Assembly: GCA_031380225.1 (NCBI GenBank)
Contig: JANNFX010000102.1
Span: 1 to 53,765, forward strand
From: JANNFX01 sp031380225
Lineage (GTDB): Bacteria > Pseudomonadota > Alphaproteobacteria > Rhizobiales > Hyphomicrobiaceae
Reading direction: 5' to 3'
DNA length: 53,765 bases
The stretch's first letter is position 1. Every line of letters starts with the position of its first letter. A program made the position numbers and the translations under genes. Positions 52,985 to 53,765 of the stretch are shown piece by piece. The notes beneath the pieces were generated by a model that did not search any database, had not been told where the DNA came from, and saw only the letters and a program-made list of their open reading frames with translations.

Positions 52985-53556
52985 ATTTGCACCACACGAA
53001 ACGGAGACAGCAGATCTGAGACAGCCTTTGGAATGGTGGTATCGCCAGATCCAATTTCGATCGGGTCGCGGTGTTCGTACCAATGCGCGACCAGCAACAA
53101 CAGCGCTTGACGGATCGGCAGCGGAACATCGGCAGCAGCGGGTCCAAAGCCGGCCACAAATGAAATTTCGACGCCGGCCGCAGCCCGTCCCGGGATCGGC
53201 CATGTCAAACCGGTTCTGACAAATCGCGGCGGTACACCTTTGCCTTCAAGGATGTAGTCGGACGCCACCATGTTTGTTGGCGTGCCACTGGCTGAAAGAA
53301 CGCGGGCTAGCGTGATCGATTGAACCGGACAGATCGGCAGCTTGACGGTTGAGCCCATCGGCCAGGCGTCGCGGATCAGCGTCCAGTTCTGACTGATCAA
53401 CGCTAAGCCGAGCGCGGCTTCGACATGCAGCCGCGACGTCATGATTAAACTGGAGATCAACGCGTCTTCATCGCTGCCATCAATGCGCAAATGCATCTTA
53501 GCTTCGGCAACAGACACAGGTTCGAGCGCCGGCGCGCTGGTAAGCACGAGAGCCAT
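52981..53556 (-). CDS. GTA g6-like head-tail connector
   Basis: 191 residues: MALVLTSAPALEPVSVAEAK, MHLRIDGSDEDALISSLIMT, the phiE125 gp8 / connector adaptor signature. C-terminus AAADVPLPIRQALLLLVAHW. It joins the portal to the closure protein. The first gene after the capsid genes in GTA order; upstream here is a hairpin terminator and repeat half-sites instead of a directly abutting capsid gene. Confidence 0.93.
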   Translation of the reverse strand: MALVLTSAPALEPVSVAEAKMHLRIDGSDEDALISSLIMTSRLHVEAALGLALISQNWTLIRDAWPMGSTVKLPICPVQSITLARVLSASGTPTNMVASDYILEGKGVPPRFVRTGLTWPIPGRAAAGVEISFVAGFGPAAADVPLPIRQALLLLVAHWYEHRDPIEIGSGDTTIPKAVSDLLSPFRVVQI

Positions 53557-53580
53557 GGGATGATCCGCGATGAGGGTTTC

Positions 53581-53633
53581 AAAAAAGCAGGGCCGCTGGC
53601 GCCGGGCTCGCGCCCGCGCTCAAACGGCCCTGC
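53581..53633 (-). terminator. Rho-independent terminator upstream of GTA g6
   Basis: On the minus strand GCAGGGCCG pairs with CGGCCCTGC (plus 53587-53595 and 53625-53633), with GC-rich bases inside, followed by TTTTTT (53586-53581). It would end transcripts coming from the capsid side before g6. Confidence 0.85.
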
Positions 53634-53765
53634 AGCATCCCGCCTCAGGGGAGGAGCGAGGCGGGGATTGGGAGGAGTTGTAGGGTGGGTTGCATCTTTG
53701 ATTAGGGCCGGTCTTGCGGCTCCGGCATTCCGGAGAATCAGTGAGACTAGCCCCGTTGCTGGGAT
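53634..53765. repeat. Repeat-rich end region: small hairpin and GTAGGGTGGGTT half-site
   Basis: A hairpin CCCGCCTC..GAGGCGGG spans about 53639-53665, and GTAGGGTGGGTT lies at 53680-53691, matching one arm of the long inverted repeat at 50.6 kb. No start or stop region of a major capsid gene can be seen in the last 130 bases, so GTA g5, if present, lies beyond the window. Confidence 0.5.

Noticed and set aside
43868..53556. Ordinary active prophage
   Set aside because: No integrase, repressor or attachment sites are seen; gene order and lengths match the GTA tail set instead.

Overview
The window looks like one stretch of a fairly GC-rich alphaproteobacterial chromosome, most like the Hyphomicrobiales (rhizobial) branch. 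This rests on gene content and order: a pyridoxal-phosphate 5-aminolevulinate synthase, glyA-nrdR-ribD in a row, a FeuP/FeuQ-like two-component pair with a PepSY protein, a PrtD/HlyD type I exporter, and a long block matching the tail half of the Rhodobacter-type gene transfer agent (GTA). No rRNA, tRNA, CRISPR array or complete insertion sequence was seen.

Layout. 1-1383: 5' part of the methylmalonyl-CoA mutase small subunit (minus strand), running into about 46 bases that belong to an unrelated DUF1156 methylase; this is a rearrangement or assembly-junction candidate. 1.7-5.4 kb: HerA-like DUF853 ATPase, small secreted Cys-rich protein, membrane-anchored ParA-like ATPase, small basic protein. 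5.4-11.9 kb (minus): ClpB, then the adaptor and ABC ATPase of a type I secretion system. 12.0-13.6 kb: two members of a palindromic repeat family around a His/Tyr-rich secreted protein, then an exported truncated globin. 13.7-18.9 kb: hemA, hicAB, glyA, nrdR, ribD. 19.3-25.2 kb: fadE-fadJ-fadI beta-oxidation cluster. 25.5-27.2 kb: overlapping pair of secreted proteases (zinc and serine). 27.3-31.6 kb: acyl-CoA ligase (minus), acyl carrier protein plus ketosynthase, cytochrome c (minus). 31.8-33.8 kb: two cyclophilin-like paralogues plus an ATP-grasp enzyme. 34.0-34.4 kb: a DUF5397 gene beside a decayed vapD toxin gene. 34.6-41.1 kb: hibernation factor, DUF459 protein, MltB transglycosylase, glycine-zipper lipoprotein, sensor kinase, response regulator, PepSY protein. 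41.3-42.2 kb: an almost pure RTX repeat protein, a likely substrate of the type I exporter. 42.3-53.6 kb (minus): lysin/holin fusion and GTA-type tail genes g15 back to g6; the head genes, if present, lie beyond the window end.

How the genes work together. The fad genes form a fatty-acid degradation pathway, with propionyl-CoA possibly reaching the mutA locus. The ACP/ketosynthase pair is a separate acyl-building module. The type I exporter and RTX protein form a secretion pair split over 30 kb. The GTA block is kept together by 1-4 nt overlaps but is interrupted by two repeat insertions and preceded by a strong hairpin terminator.

The most interesting signals are the cyclophilin-like/ATP-grasp operon, the overlapping secreted protease pair with its C-terminal repeat, the vapD relic beside an intact small partner, the palindromic repeat family (three members, one related by a hairpin insertion/deletion), the tandem hairpins before the ACP gene, the repeat-interrupted GTA operon with an extra 58-aa gene and a three-module lysin, and the abrupt change of gene identity at base ~46. 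All functional calls come from reading motifs by eye; no database search was run.
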